Assembly (NCBI GenBank): GCA_949297185.1
Contig: CASFRM010000009.1
Span: 1 to 50,074 of the forward strand
Length of the DNA: 50,074 nt
Direction: 5' to 3'
From: an uncultured Pseudomonadota bacterium
Lineage (GTDB): Bacteria > Pseudomonadota > Alphaproteobacteria > RF32 > CAG-239
Translations under genes and position numbers: made by a program
The notes under the pieces: model-generated
The model's input: the letters and a program-made list of their open reading frames with translations, nothing else
Told to the model about the DNA's origin: nothing
Databases searched by the model: none
In this document: positions 1-7,983 of the stretch, one piece after another
Layout: every line of letters starts with the position of its first letter
Numbering within the stretch: the stretch's first letter is position 1

Positions 1-66
1 ATACAACGCTACATTGAACACCAAGGGCGCGAAGATATGGGGCAAGCTTGGCTTGAACTAAAATGA
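1..66 (+). CDS. tnpA: IS200-type transposase TnpA, C-terminal fragment
   Basis: The open frame enters from the left edge and ends with TGA at 64-66. Its residues include IQRYIEHQ and EDMGQ. These match the C-terminal helix of IS200 TnpA, where I recall IQEYIRHQ followed by EDKMGEQ. That helix lies after the catalytic tyrosine of Y1 HUH transposases, so the HUH motif and tyrosine would be upstream of the window. Only 21 residues are visible, so whether the full copy is intact cannot be judged. An identical fragment lies at the other end on the minus strand. Confidence 0.7.
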   Translation: MQRYIEHQGREDMGQAWLELK

Positions 67-68
67 TA

Positions 69-88
69 CCACCGGCATTAGCCGGTGG
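69..88. terminator. IS right-end hairpin, possible rpsD terminator
   Basis: CCACCGGC and GCCGGTGG form a perfect 8-bp stem around an ATTA loop. In the element it is the subterminal hairpin expected to be recognised by TnpA. It also lies 26 bases past the rpsD stop on the minus strand, followed there by a TATCATTTTAG stretch. It could therefore act as a weak transcription terminator for rpsD. Confidence 0.5.
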
Positions 89-113
89 AGTTTCATAAAC
101 CGATATAATCTTA

Positions 114-725
114 TTATCTTGAGTAGAACTCGATAACCAAATTCGGTTCCATAAGAGAAGCATAAGGAATATCTTCAAACTTAGGAACGAAAGCATACTT
201 AGCAGTAGCTTTTTTAGCATCCAACTCAACATAAGCCGGAACATCACGAGAAGATGATTCCAAAGCAGCAACAACTATCGGCAACTGCTTAGATTTTTCT
301 CTAACTTCAACAACATCACCGGCTTTAAGCATATAAGACGGGATATTAACTTTTTTGCCGTTAACGGTAACATGACCGTGGTTAACGAACTGACGAGCGG
401 CAAAAATAGTCGGAACGAATTTAGCTTTGTAAACGATATTATCCAAGCGAGACTCCAAAATACCGATCAAGTTTTCTGCAGCATCGCCCGAACGACGAAT
501 AGCCTCAACATAGTACTTATGGAACTGTTTTTCAGAAACATTACCATAATATGTTTTTAATTTTTGCTTAGCAGAAAGTTGCTCACCGTAATCTGTCGTT
601 TTTTTTCTTCTTTGACCGTGTTGACCCGGAGCATATTCTCTCTTAGCAACGGAACTGTTGGGAGCACCCCAAATCACACCGTATTGTCTTTCTTTTTTCT
701 TTTTAGCAGGAACTATACTTTTCAT
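114..725 (-). CDS. rpsD: 30S ribosomal protein S4
   Basis: 203 residues, the usual length for bacterial S4. It binds 16S rRNA early in 30S assembly. Recognition comes from the N-terminal block [14 protein letters not shown], followed by [14 protein letters not shown]. Next is the S4 RNA-binding domain (about residues 93-155) with [14 protein letters not shown]. The C-terminus ends [11 protein letters not shown], close to the family's usual ending. The N-terminal cysteine zinc site of some S4 proteins is absent. An AAGGTG Shine-Dalgarno precedes the ATG. It stands alone rather than in the alpha operon, as is common in Alphaproteobacteria. An IS200 right end begins 17 bases past its stop. Confidence 0.98.
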   Translation of the reverse strand: MKSIVPAKKKKERQYGVIWGAPNSSVAKREYAPGQHGQRRKKTTDYGEQLSAKQKLKTYYGNVSEKQFHKYYVEAIRRSGDAAENLIGILESRLDNIVYKAKFVPTIFAARQFVNHGHVTVNGKKVNIPSYMLKAGDVVEVREKSKQLPIVVAALESSSRDVPAYVELDAKKATAKYAFVPKFEDIPYASLMEPNLVIEFYSR

Positions 726-838
726 TATTATACACCTTACATTTATTAATTACGATTATTGTCCCGATAGTCCGCACTCATATTTCAAGCCGAACGAGAC
801 TGCATTTATGCAATCTACCTTCTCGGAAGTGATGGCAA

Positions 839-866
839 TGTATACCAATCTTTTATTAAAATCAAG
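839..866 (-). promoter_or_regulatory. candidate rpsD promoter
   Basis: On the minus strand CTTGAT (861-866) is followed after 16 bases by TATACA (839-844). This would give a leader of about 107 bases before rpsD. The leader contains the short palindrome TGCAT-AA-ATGCA, which could matter because S4 often controls its own mRNA. The -35 match is weak. Confidence 0.35.
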
Positions 867-943
867 CATTTTTTACAATTTTTCTGGATTTTTCGGATTA
901 ATCTGATATAAGGCTAAATATAGATGACAACACAGAGGAAAAT

Positions 944-2698
944 ATGTCATATAACGATTTATTTGTTGAGGCTTTAAGAAAATTTGATAACGGCGACTTC
1001 AGTGCGGCCGAAAACGATCTTAGACAAATACTGGAAGCTTCACCTGATAATCCCGATGTGCTTAATATGCTTGGGTTGATAGCTCAAAACAAAGGCTATC
1101 ACGCCGAAGCATGTTCTTATTTTTCGGCAGCCATTCGCAATGGAAAAGAAAATGCCGGCTATTATTACAATTTGGCTTTTTCGCAAAAATTACTGCAAAA
1201 ATATACCGAAGCACTACAAAATTATACAAAGGTACTGAAATTAGCTCCGGAAGTTAAAGAAACCTACGACGAAATAGCTCAGATACACGAAACCTTAGGT
1301 GACTTAAAATCGGCTCGCGATTACTGGGATCGAGCCCTCGCCTTAGCACCGGACTATATTGAGGCCGCAATCAACAAAGCCAATAGCTATCGTATTGATA
1401 ATCCGGAAGAAGCTATAAATCAATTAAATGTTTTAGCAACTCAACACCAAGACATTGCGCTGATTTGGTATGATTTGGCATGGCTTGCATACCTAAAGCA
1501 TGAATACGATCAAGCTCTTCAATATATTGAAAAAGCTTATAATATATCTTCTGATTATGACAGTATCCTCACCTTAAAAGGGCTTATTTTTGAAGCTTTG
1601 CAACAGACAGAACAAGCCAAATCTGCATTTATTAAAGCCGAGGCCCTCAACGATAGCAATATCCAAGCCAAATTTCACTTGGCCAACATACTAAGTCAAG
1701 AAGACAGTTTTAACGAAGCTGAAATTCGCTATAAAAAATTATCCGCGATAATACCGAATGAATTTGCTCTGCATAACAACTATGCCGAGATGATGTACAG
1801 GCAAAAAAGGCTGCCTGAAGCTCTTGAAGAATACCGTAAAGCCGTTATAATAAACCCCAAATCAGCCGAAGTATGTAATAACATTGGCCTGATATTAAAA
1901 GACATGGACGAATACGAAGAAGCATTAGGTCTTTTTTTTAATGCCCTACAACTTGACGACACCCAAACGGCAATTTCCCTAAATATTTCTGAGTGTATCA
2001 TTTTACTTTCGCGTCAAGATGAAGATAAAGCTCTGGAAATAGCAAATAATTGGGTAAAATCATATCCTGACAGTATTTATGCTCGACATTTGCAAGCTAT
2101 TATGAAAGGAGACAACTTTGTCGATAATAAAGTTTATACTGAAAAGCTTTTTGACAATTTTGCTGATAATTACGAACTGGTTATGCAAAATTTGGAGTAT
2201 TCAACTCCGCTGGCTGTTAGAAGAATTATCGGAGATTTTCAAGGTCGTATTGTGGATTTGGGGTGTGGTTCGGGGCTTGTTGGTAAAGCTGCTAAAACTC
2301 CTTCGAATTATATCATAGGTGTTGATATTTCTTCACAAATGTTAAAACAAGCAGCAACAAAAAATGTTTACAATGAACTGATAAAGTCAGATATTTGTGA
2401 TTTTTTGAAAACACGAAATGATTTTGATTTAATAATAGCAGCCGATGTTCTTGTTTATTTTGGCAATTTAGAAGAGTTTATCAAGCTTTGTAACGGCAAG
2501 AGAGTTATTTTTAGTATCGAATCAGATACTGATATTCCGCAATATCAGGTGCAAAAAAATGGACGATTTAAGCATAATCCCGATTATGTAAAAAAGCTGT
2601 TGCAATCAAATAATTACAACACGATAAATCAACATAAACAAATACTGCGTAATGAAAACAATATTCCGGTAAACGGCATCATATTTGAAGCTTTTTAA
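944..2698 (+). CDS. TPR-repeat protein with C-terminal SAM-dependent methyltransferase domain
   Basis: 584 residues. Residues 1 to about 385 are tandem tetratricopeptide repeats, visible as recurring A..Y..AL.L.P blocks such as EALQNYTKVLKLAPE and EALEEYRKAVIINPK. Residues about 415-584 form a class I methyltransferase: motif I is VDLGCGSGLVG near residue 436, followed by GVDISSQML, and later LIIAADVLVYF. Known: TPR-methyltransferase fusions occur widely and usually methylate a protein or small molecule presented by the TPR scaffold. The substrate here is unknown. No signal peptide is visible, so it is probably cytoplasmic. GAGGAAAAT precedes the ATG. It is a single-gene unit, divergent from rpsD and closed by a hairpin terminator. 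Confidence 0.85.
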   Translation: MSYNDLFVEALRKFDNGDFSAAENDLRQILEASPDNPDVLNMLGLIAQNKGYHAEACSYFSAAIRNGKENAGYYYNLAFSQKLLQKYTEALQNYTKVLKLAPEVKETYDEIAQIHETLGDLKSARDYWDRALALAPDYIEAAINKANSYRIDNPEEAINQLNVLATQHQDIALIWYDLAWLAYLKHEYDQALQYIEKAYNISSDYDSILTLKGLIFEALQQTEQAKSAFIKAEALNDSNIQAKFHLANILSQEDSFNEAEIRYKKLSAIIPNEFALHNNYAEMMYRQKRLPEALEEYRKAVIINPKSAEVCNNIGLILKDMDEYEEALGLFFNALQLDDTQTAISLNISECIILLSRQDEDKALEIANNWVKSYPDSIYARHLQAIMKGDNFVDNKVYTEKLFDNFADNYELVMQNLEYSTPLAVRRIIGDFQGRIVDLGCGSGLVGKAAKTPSNYIIGVDISSQMLKQAATKNVYNELIKSDICDFLKTRNDFDLIIAADVLVYFGNLEEFIKLCNGKRVIFSIESDTDIPQYQVQKNGRFKHNPDYVKKLLQSNNYNTINQHKQILRNENNIPVNGIIFEAF

Positions 2699-2703
2699 AA
2701 AAG

Positions 2704-2751
2704 CAAATTCCCGCTCAAAAGGAGAAAAAAAAGCGGGAATTTGTCTTTTTT
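2704..2751. terminator. bidirectional terminator
   Basis: An 11-bp stem, CAAATTCCCGC with GCGGGAATTTG, is followed by a run of six T on the plus strand and preceded by a run of A. It therefore serves both the TPR-methyltransferase and the convergent 121-residue gene. Confidence 0.85.
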
Positions 2752-3115
2752 AAGCATTAGCATACAAATCTTGTCTTGCAGCCAAATGCTGATATAAAAA
2801 CCAGAATTTTTCTTTATAGGTTTGCAAATCTTTATCAAAATCACGCATATCAAAGCCTGCTTTAATATATGTATTAAGAGCAACATCTACATAGTGACTT
2901 TCGGTTTCATACGGCAAATGATTAGCAATCACGGCAACAGCTTTCGAAGCATTAAATTTTATAATAACTTCTTGAAAAAACACATGCTTGGTATTTACAT
3001 CATCCCCTATACCGCAGGCCTCAAACAAAGCTTCAAATATCTGCTCTTTAGAAGTAATAGGCTTTTGCATCTCATCAAGAAACTTAAGCCCCTGCGACTT
3101 AATATTTTTCATCAT
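2750..3115 (-). CDS. uncharacterised 121-residue protein
   Basis: I do not recognise this family. The product is mostly helical by composition, has no cysteines except one (CGIG, near residue 34), no signal peptide and no membrane segment. Charged and aromatic stretches near the C-terminus (TYKEKFWFLYQHL) suggest a helical bundle. Support for it being real: it has a good GGGAGGG Shine-Dalgarno 6 bases before ATG-ATG, a near-consensus promoter just upstream, and a hairpin terminator right after its stop. It is transcribed alone. It is likely a small cytoplasmic protein of lineage-restricted distribution, but the function is unknown. Confidence 0.7.
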   Translation of the reverse strand: MMKNIKSQGLKFLDEMQKPITSKEQIFEALFEACGIGDDVNTKHVFFQEVIIKFNASKAVAVIANHLPYETESHYVDVALNTYIKAGFDMRDFDKDLQTYKEKFWFLYQHLAARQDLYANA

Positions 3116-3153
3116 AATACCCTCCCATAATGAAGGTTTTTCCTAATAACTGT

Positions 3154-3182
3154 ATTATAACACATCACTTGGCACAACACAA
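3154..3182 (-). promoter_or_regulatory. sigma-70-type promoter of the 121-residue gene
   Basis: TTGTGT (3177-3182), a 17-base spacer, then a perfect TATAAT (3154-3159) on the minus strand. Transcription would start about 30 bases before the ATG. Confidence 0.6.
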
Positions 3183-3304
3183 GGATTTTGTAACAAAAGT
3201 GTAACAAATTCATCAACAAATATAACTATTATAGATATTTATACTTTATTTTTGCAAAAAAAGCTGTTATTAAAGAAGCGACATTAACAACTAATAAGGA
3301 TAAT

Positions 3305-4336
3305 ATGTTTATTTTATTAACTTTTGCCATTGGGGCAATTGCGGTTTCGTTCTTGTGTTCGGTATTTGAAGCCGCCCTTCTCTCCATTGTTCCGAGTTAT
3401 ATTGCTCAGATGGAAGATAAAAATCCTACTTTATTCAAAAAAGTTTCTCACTTAAAAGAAAATATTGATGAGCCTTTAGCCGCCATTTTGTCATTAAACA
3501 CCATCGCTCATACCGTCGGTGCTACTGGGGTTGGTGCACAGGTAGCTGCCCTTTATGGACAAGCCTATGTCGGTTGGGCCAGCGGTATCATGACTTTTTT
3601 AATTCTTACCACCTCAGAAATTTTACCAAAGTCAATCGGAGCAAAGTATTGGAAGAATTTAGTTCCGATTATGGTGCCGACACTTATTGGAATGATTTGG
3701 AGCATGAAGCCGTTCATCTGGCTTTCGACATTAATCACTCGTTGGTTTACCTCCAATGATGATTGCTCCAATATCAAAGAAGAAATAAAAGCCCTCGCCA
3801 AGATGGGACAAGCCTCTAAAATTGTTGATGATATTGAATACAAAGTTATCATTAACACCCTAAATCTCAAACAGGTCGACTTAAGAGATGTTATGACACC
3901 ACGCACTGTTGTACATACCGTCACCCCCGGAACCAAAATTAAGGATTTTGATAAGTTTTTATCAACCACTCCTTTCTCAAGATTTCCGCTTGTTGACGAA
4001 AAGAAACAATTGTTCAAGGGATATATCCATAAATCAAGTTCATACAAAGCCAAAGATGATGACAAGGTTGATAAATATGCCAGAGAGATGCGTTCATTTC
4101 TTCCTGAGGCTCGTCTTCAGGATGTACTTTCGGCCATGATAGAAGACCATAATCATATGGCAATGGTTGTTGACCAGCTTGGCAACTGGATTGGTATTAT
4201 AACCCTTGAGGATATCATCGAGACCATCCTTGGCAAAGAAATTGTCGATGAAACTGATACCATCACCGATATGCAATTATATGCCAAACTAAAATGGAAC
4301 AATCGATGCAAACAAAAGGGTATCCACCTACAATAA
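3305..4336 (+). CDS. CNNM-domain (DUF21) transporter-like membrane protein with CBS pair
   Basis: 343 residues. Residues 1 to about 150 are the CNNM/DUF21 transmembrane domain, with hydrophobic segments at about 1-22, 55-75, 85-105 and 115-140 and the motifs SxxEAALLS and TTSEILPKSIG. A linker leads to a CBS pair at about 195-310, containing VMTPRTVV and VVDQLGNWIGIITLEDIIETILG. The C-terminal CorC_HlyC domain of longer family members is missing or vestigial. Known: this family includes CorB/MgpA, implicated in Mg2+ transport or efflux, and was once annotated as hemolysin-like. Location is the inner membrane. AAGGA precedes the ATG. It is monocistronic, closed by a strong bidirectional terminator. 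Confidence 0.85.
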   Translation: MFILLTFAIGAIAVSFLCSVFEAALLSIVPSYIAQMEDKNPTLFKKVSHLKENIDEPLAAILSLNTIAHTVGATGVGAQVAALYGQAYVGWASGIMTFLILTTSEILPKSIGAKYWKNLVPIMVPTLIGMIWSMKPFIWLSTLITRWFTSNDDCSNIKEEIKALAKMGQASKIVDDIEYKVIINTLNLKQVDLRDVMTPRTVVHTVTPGTKIKDFDKFLSTTPFSRFPLVDEKKQLFKGYIHKSSSYKAKDDDKVDKYAREMRSFLPEARLQDVLSAMIEDHNHMAMVVDQLGNWIGIITLEDIIETILGKEIVDETDTITDMQLYAKLKWNNRCKQKGIHLQ

Positions 4337-4370
4337 TTAAAAAGCCGTCTTAAATGACGGCTTTTTAATT
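4335..4370. terminator. bidirectional terminator
   Basis: AAAAAGCCGTC / GACGGCTTTTT stem with a 6-base loop, flanked by AATT on both sides so the whole element is symmetrical. It lies between the convergent CNNM gene and RNHCP gene and overlaps the latter's stop codon. Confidence 0.9.
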
Positions 4371-4682
4371 ATGTTTTAATCTCTGTGTTTTTTCTTTAGC
4401 TAACGCAATCACTCTATCGAAATTATCCTCAGGCGATATTTTATTTTTACGTTCAAATCCGCATTTCACACAGCGATGCAGCAATACATACTTTCCATCT
4501 TTAAGTTCTATGTCCACAGGTTCCATCAAGCCCCCGCACTCACACGCTCTATCACCCGGATTAACATCTACATGCTTTGAATATAAGCATTCAGGACAAT
4601 GATTGGTATATCCGTTACCTTTAACTATTGCCCCGCAATTTTCACAGACAAAATCCTCTTTTTTTCTTTGAAAGACTTTCAC
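4365..4682 (-). CDS. RNHCP-type zinc-ribbon protein
   Basis: 105 residues with three visible Cys pairs: CENC (about 13-16), CPEC (about 29-32), CECGG and CVKCG (about 48 and 71). The central block is TNHCPECLYSKHVD, close to the RNHCP family signature (RNHCPxCLxSxHVD). Known: RNHCP proteins are small, widespread and uncharacterised; the cysteine pattern points to one or two structural zinc sites and possible nucleic-acid binding. No signal or membrane segment. It is transcribed towards the terminator shared with the CNNM gene. Confidence is high for the family and low for any function. Confidence 0.8.
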   Translation of the reverse strand: MKVFQRKKEDFVCENCGAIVKGNGYTNHCPECLYSKHVDVNPGDRACECGGLMEPVDIELKDGKYVLLHRCVKCGFERKNKISPEDNFDRVIALAKEKTQRLKHN

Positions 4683-4735
4683 TAACTACCCCTCTTATAC
4701 AAAAATAAGAGTCTTACCAATACAGCAAAACTCTT

Positions 4736-4764
4736 CTTAAAACTTTGGTCGGGACTATTGGATT
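4736..4764. repeat. 29-bp direct repeat: stray copy of the tRNA-Pro 3' end
   Basis: Bases 4736-4764 are identical to 4903-4931. The shared segment covers the last 19 bases of tRNA-Pro including CCA (on the minus strand) plus 10 bases downstream. Upstream of this the stray copy diverges completely, so it is a tRNA fragment, not a second gene. Confidence 0.85.
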
Positions 4765-4786
4765 ACTAAAGTTGCCTCTGCGGAAT

Positions 4787-4815
4787 TTTTGTTTTTTTTT
4801 ATAAAAAAAACAAAA
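4787..4815. other. A/T-only hairpin between tRNA-Pro copies
   Basis: A 13-bp inverted repeat made almost only of T and A (TTTTG + T8 against A8 + CAAAA) with a 3-base loop. It sits in the middle of the tRNA-derived patchwork 4736-4931. On the minus strand it could end tRNA-Pro transcripts, but it also resembles the palindromic core of a small mobile element. Confidence 0.5.
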
Positions 4816-4863
4816 TCGGCGATACCCGCGTCTCGCCTATTCCTTGTAGTTGAACCAACGCCC

Positions 4864-4883
4864 GTTGGTTCTCATCCAATAGT
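4864..4883 (+). repeat. inverted fragment of the tRNA-Pro T-arm
   Basis: This 20-base stretch matches the tRNA-Pro sense strand (T-arm and start of the 3' acceptor strand) at 18 of 20 positions, but in the opposite orientation to the gene 30 bases away. Just before it, GAACCAACG forms a palindrome with CGTTGGTTC. Confidence 0.6.
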
Positions 4884-4912
4884 ACAAACAATTATTTCTT
4901 TACTTAAAACTT

Positions 4913-4989
4913 TGGTCGGGACTATTGGATTCGAACCAACGACATCTTGCTCCCAAAGCAAGCGCTCTACCAGACTGAGCTAAGTCCCG
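4913..4989 (-). tRNA. tRNA-Pro(TGG)
   Basis: 77 bases on the minus strand. Acceptor CGGGACT pairs with AGTCCCG, the discriminator is A, and CCA is encoded. The D-arm has AGCTCAG..TGGTAGAGC. The anticodon stem CTTGC/GCAAG holds the loop TTTGGGA, giving anticodon TGG. The T-arm has GGTTCGAATCC. UGG is the main proline decoder in AT-rich genomes. The gene sits among partial copies of itself. Confidence 0.95.
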
Positions 4990-5038
4990 TAAAAACATCT
5001 AACTTTCTAAACCATAATTTTTCTTAAAGCAAGCATTT

Positions 5039-6322
5039 TTATTCGTTGTTAGCAAATTTACCCTCAATTTTTGCCATAATCGCCGGTTCGGCCGCAATTT
5101 TTATAAACCAAGTTTCTCCTTTTAGCGTTTTTTCCAAAACTTCGGCATTATCATACAACCAAGCAGCTGTTTTTCCATCAGCTGCCGCAACTTTAATTGT
5201 TGCAGTCACAAAACCGGAAGTTAATTTCTTATCAATAGCAGACACCAAACTGTTAACTCCATCACCGGTAACTGCAGAAATCATAATTTGGCTTTCTTTT
5301 ATCTTCTTTGCAATTTCTGTTTTTTTATCATCTGTCAACAAATCAGCTTTATTTAGTACTTCAATGTATTTATGTGAGTTTTTTACATCCTCAAACCCCA
5401 AATTTTCCAATACTTTCAAGACATCACCACACTGTTCTTTGGTGTTTTCTGCAGCAATATCTCGCACATGGACAATTAAATCGGCAGCCACCACCTCTTC
5501 TAATGTTGCTCTAAAAGCCATTATTAATTCGTGTGGCAAATCAGATATAAAACCAACCGTATCAGACAAAATCACTTCTCGCCCCGAAGGTAAATCAACT
5601 TTTCTCATCGTCGGATCTAAGGTTGCAAAAAGCAAATCTTTAGCAAATACATCACTATCAGATAATCTGTTAAAGAGCGTTGATTTTCCGGCATTTGTAT
5701 ATCCCACTAAAGCCACTACCGGATAAGGCACTCTTTTTCTGGCATTACGATGCAATAGTCTGGTTTTCTTAACTTTTTCCAGATCTTGCTTAATTCTAAG
5801 TATCTTATCATCAATAATTCGGCGATCCAACTCAATCTGCGTTTCCCCCGGACCTCCCAAAAATCCTGCTCCTCCGCGCTGCCTTTCCAAGTGTGTCCAG
5901 CTTCTGACCAAACGACTGCGCTGATAGGTCAAATGAGCAAGCTCTACTTGCAGTTTTCCCTCTTTTGTTTGAGCGCGTTCACCGAAAATCTCAAGAATAA
6001 GGGCCGTTCTGTCAATAACCTTTATTTGTAATTTTTTTTCTAAATTTCGTTGTTGTATGGGCGAAAGCGCTGTATCAACAATCAACAGCCCTATTTCACA
6101 ATCTTTCACAAGGCCCAAGATTCGGTCTATCACGCCCTGCCCGATAAAAGTTGCCGGCTTTATCATTTTAAGCCTAACAATTTCCTGATATATGACATCG
6201 AGCCCAACTGCAGCCGCCAACCCCACTGCTTCTTGCAATCTGCTTTCAGGCGATAAAGACACTTTTACGCCGTCCACATCAGGGAAAACAACCGCAGCTT
6301 TTACATTTTCTTTACGAGGCAA
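5039..6322 (-). CDS. hflX: GTPase HflX
   Basis: 427 residues. HflX is a ribosome-splitting GTPase that rescues stalled 70S particles under stress. The N-terminal HflX domain (about 1-190) contains GLLIVDTALSPIQQRNLEKK and the glycine-rich linker RGGAGFLGGPGETQIELD. The Era-like G domain follows: G1 GYTNAGKST near residue 207, G3 DTVGFISDLP near 255, and NKAD for base recognition near 325. A short C-terminal domain ends the protein. The first in-frame start is TTG, 10 bases after the hfq stop with AGGTC before it; no nearby ATG exists. It is the second gene of the classic hfq-hflX operon. Confidence 0.96.
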   Translation of the reverse strand: MPRKENVKAAVVFPDVDGVKVSLSPESRLQEAVGLAAAVGLDVIYQEIVRLKMIKPATFIGQGVIDRILGLVKDCEIGLLIVDTALSPIQQRNLEKKLQIKVIDRTALILEIFGERAQTKEGKLQVELAHLTYQRSRLVRSWTHLERQRGGAGFLGGPGETQIELDRRIIDDKILRIKQDLEKVKKTRLLHRNARKRVPYPVVALVGYTNAGKSTLFNRLSDSDVFAKDLLFATLDPTMRKVDLPSGREVILSDTVGFISDLPHELIMAFRATLEEVVAADLIVHVRDIAAENTKEQCGDVLKVLENLGFEDVKNSHKYIEVLNKADLLTDDKKTEIAKKIKESQIMISAVTGDGVNSLVSAIDKKLTSGFVTATIKVAAADGKTAAWLYDNAEVLEKTLKGETWFIKIAAEPAIMAKIEGKFANNE

Positions 6323-6332
6323 ATTTCAAGAC

Positions 6333-6548
6333 CTAGAGATCTACCGGATCGCCCGGCATTATGGTCGAAACAGCATGCTTATACACCAACTGTGTATGTC
6401 CGTCACGACGTAACAATAATGAAGTGTCGTCAAACCAAGTAATTATACCTTGTAATTTAACACCATTTACCAAAAATACGGTTACAGATACTTCTTCTGA
6501 TTTAAGCTTATTGAGAAATTTTGTTTCGATTTCTTGATTTGTACCCAT
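6333..6548 (-). CDS. hfq: RNA chaperone Hfq
   Basis: 71 residues, the short form without a long C-terminal tail. Hfq forms a hexameric ring that pairs small RNAs with mRNAs. The Sm1 motif region reads [21 protein letters not shown], and Sm2 is intact as [10 protein letters not shown]. The proximal-face and lateral residues ([15 protein letters not shown]) are conserved, with RRDG where enterobacteria have NT.G. It begins the hfq-hflX transcription unit, with a promoter in the 79-base gap after trkA. Confidence 0.97.
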   Translation of the reverse strand: MGTNQEIETKFLNKLKSEEVSVTVFLVNGVKLQGIITWFDDTSLLLRRDGHTQLVYKHAVSTIMPGDPVDL

Positions 6549-6592
6549 AGAATTAATCCTTTTTTATTTATTATTTATTTCAAATTTTCTTT

Positions 6593-6621
6593 ATTTAATA
6601 TTATTTTTCTCTCTCTGTCAA
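6593..6621 (-). promoter_or_regulatory. candidate hfq-hflX promoter
   Basis: A perfect TTGACA (6616-6621, minus strand), a 17-base spacer, then TTAAAT (6593-6598). The start would lie about 40 bases before the hfq ATG. Confidence 0.55.
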
Positions 6622-6627
6622 AGTTTT

Positions 6628-7983
6628 TTACGAAAAAATTTGCTCAGACTGCTTTACGGCTGTTGAATCGACATACACCAATATCAAATCATCAACCTCC
6701 AATTTTGTGGTTTGATCAGGATGAATCAAATCTTCACCGCGCAATATTGCAAAAATACGACAATTTTTAGCCATATTAAGTTCACCGATTTTTTTATTAC
6801 AGCAGATCATACTGTCATTCAGTTTTATTTCCCAAATTTCTCCTTGTTCTCTGGATACTGAATATGCCGTTTTAAGTTTAGCCGTTCTTATTTCTTTTAA
6901 TATCTTTGATATTGTAACTGCACTTCTGTCAACTAATATATTGTCCGTAATACTAAACATCAGATTATTATAAGAAGGAGTATTAATTACCGAAATTGTT
7001 GTCATAACTCCGTTTTTTGACGCCAGCAGTGATGCCAAGAGGTTATCTTTGTCATTATCTGTTAAAGCAATAGCCGCATCTGCTCGATTAATTTCGGCTT
7101 CTTTTAAGATTACATCGCTCATCATTTCGCCATGTATAACCACTACATGATTTAATTTTTTAGCTAATCTTTGTGCGTTATCAATGTTTTCTTCAATCAA
7201 TCGACAAGATGTAACTGTATCATCTTTCTCTATTTTATCACCTATATACTCAGCTATTTCGTTACCGCCAAAAATTACCACTCTCTCATTTGTTGGTTTT
7301 TCCAAACCAAAAGCACTTATAACGCCGTAAATATCCGCAGTTCTCAGCAATATATTAACTTCATCATTAAGTTGCAAAGTCTCATACATATCCGGCAAAA
7401 AGCTTTGGTTGTTTCTCACAATATTAACAAATCCGATATCAATACCATCATGACGAGAAACCTGCATAAGTTCAGCATTCAAGAACGGACAATTTTCTTT
7501 TACATTGAGTGTCAAAATGCAGTAACTGTCATTAAGCACAGAAATAATTCCCGAGCACCCTGGATATTTCAAAATTTTTAATATATTATCAGCTATATCA
7601 ATATCCGGAGATATTAACAAATCAACCGGCAAATGATGATCATTATAAAGCATTCCCCACAATGGGTCTAAGAAGGTTTTACTATTTATTGCCGCAATTT
7701 TTTTAGGTATTGCGAACAAAGTATACGCCAATTGGCAAACAATCATATTTACTTCATCGACATCGCTAACGGCCAAAATCATATCACAATCTTTAGCTCC
7801 GGCTCTTTCTAAAACATCCGGATGAGACGGTTTTCCGACTACTGGCAACACATCAAATTCTTTTGCTGTTTCATCTAAATTGCGCTGATTATCATCAATC
7901 ACGACAATATCATTGTTTCCTTTTACCAAGTAACTAACCACACTTTTGCCAAGATTTCCGGCCCCGCAAACAATTATTTTCAT
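6628..7983 (-). CDS. trkA: Trk potassium uptake regulatory subunit TrkA
   Basis: 451 residues, the full two-unit TrkA. Each half is an RCK-N Rossmann domain plus an RCK-C domain. The first NAD(H)-binding loop is GAGNLGKSVVSYL (residues 6-18) with the acidic VIDDN after the second strand; the second half has VVIFGGNEIAEYIG. Known: TrkA forms a ring below TrkH and gates K+ flux in response to nucleotides. Its partner trkH is in this window but 30 kb away at 37.6-39.1 kb. The start codon overlaps the dusB stop (ATGA), so the two are translationally coupled. Confidence 0.95.
   Translation of the reverse strand: MKIIVCGAGNLGKSVVSYLVKGNNDIVVIDDNQRNLDETAKEFDVLPVVGKPSHPDVLERAGAKDCDMILAVSDVDEVNMIVCQLAYTLFAIPKKIAAINSKTFLDPLWGMLYNDHHLPVDLLISPDIDIADNILKILKYPGCSGIISVLNDSYCILTLNVKENCPFLNAELMQVSRHDGIDIGFVNIVRNNQSFLPDMYETLQLNDEVNILLRTADIYGVISAFGLEKPTNERVVIFGGNEIAEYIGDKIEKDDTVTSCRLIEENIDNAQRLAKKLNHVVVIHGEMMSDVILKEAEINRADAAIALTDNDKDNLLASLLASKNGVMTTISVINTPSYNNLMFSITDNILVDRSAVTISKILKEIRTAKLKTAYSVSREQGEIWEIKLNDSMICCNKKIGELNMAKNCRIFAILRGEDLIHPDQTTKLEVDDLILVYVDSTAVKQSEQIFS

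Larger units (their letters stand above)
1..96 (+). mobile_element. IS200/IS605-family element, right end (partial)
   Basis: Seen: the first 96 bases are the exact reverse complement of 49977-50072. They hold the last 21 codons of a transposase-like frame and then an 8-bp stem hairpin. Identity with the other copy stops at base 96, so the element's right boundary is probably there, 17 bases before the rpsD stop codon. Known: IS200/IS605 elements lack terminal inverted repeats and carry subterminal hairpins read by the HUH transposase TnpA. Inference: the rest of the IS lies outside the window and the contig broke inside it. Confidence 0.75.

Noticed and set aside
658-906. 82-residue plus-strand frame between rpsD and the TPR gene
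   Set aside because: Half of it is antisense to rpsD, it has no ribosome site and its composition is that of non-coding A/T-rich DNA.
4736-4764. Second tRNA-Pro gene
   Set aside because: Only the final 19 tRNA bases are present; there is no anticodon arm, D-arm or 5' acceptor strand.
4789-4983. 64-residue plus-strand open frame over the tRNA-Pro region
   Set aside because: It reads through the tRNA on the opposite strand and through tRNA-derived repeats. The TIGFEPTTS-like string it contains is the familiar false peptide made by antisense tRNA arms.
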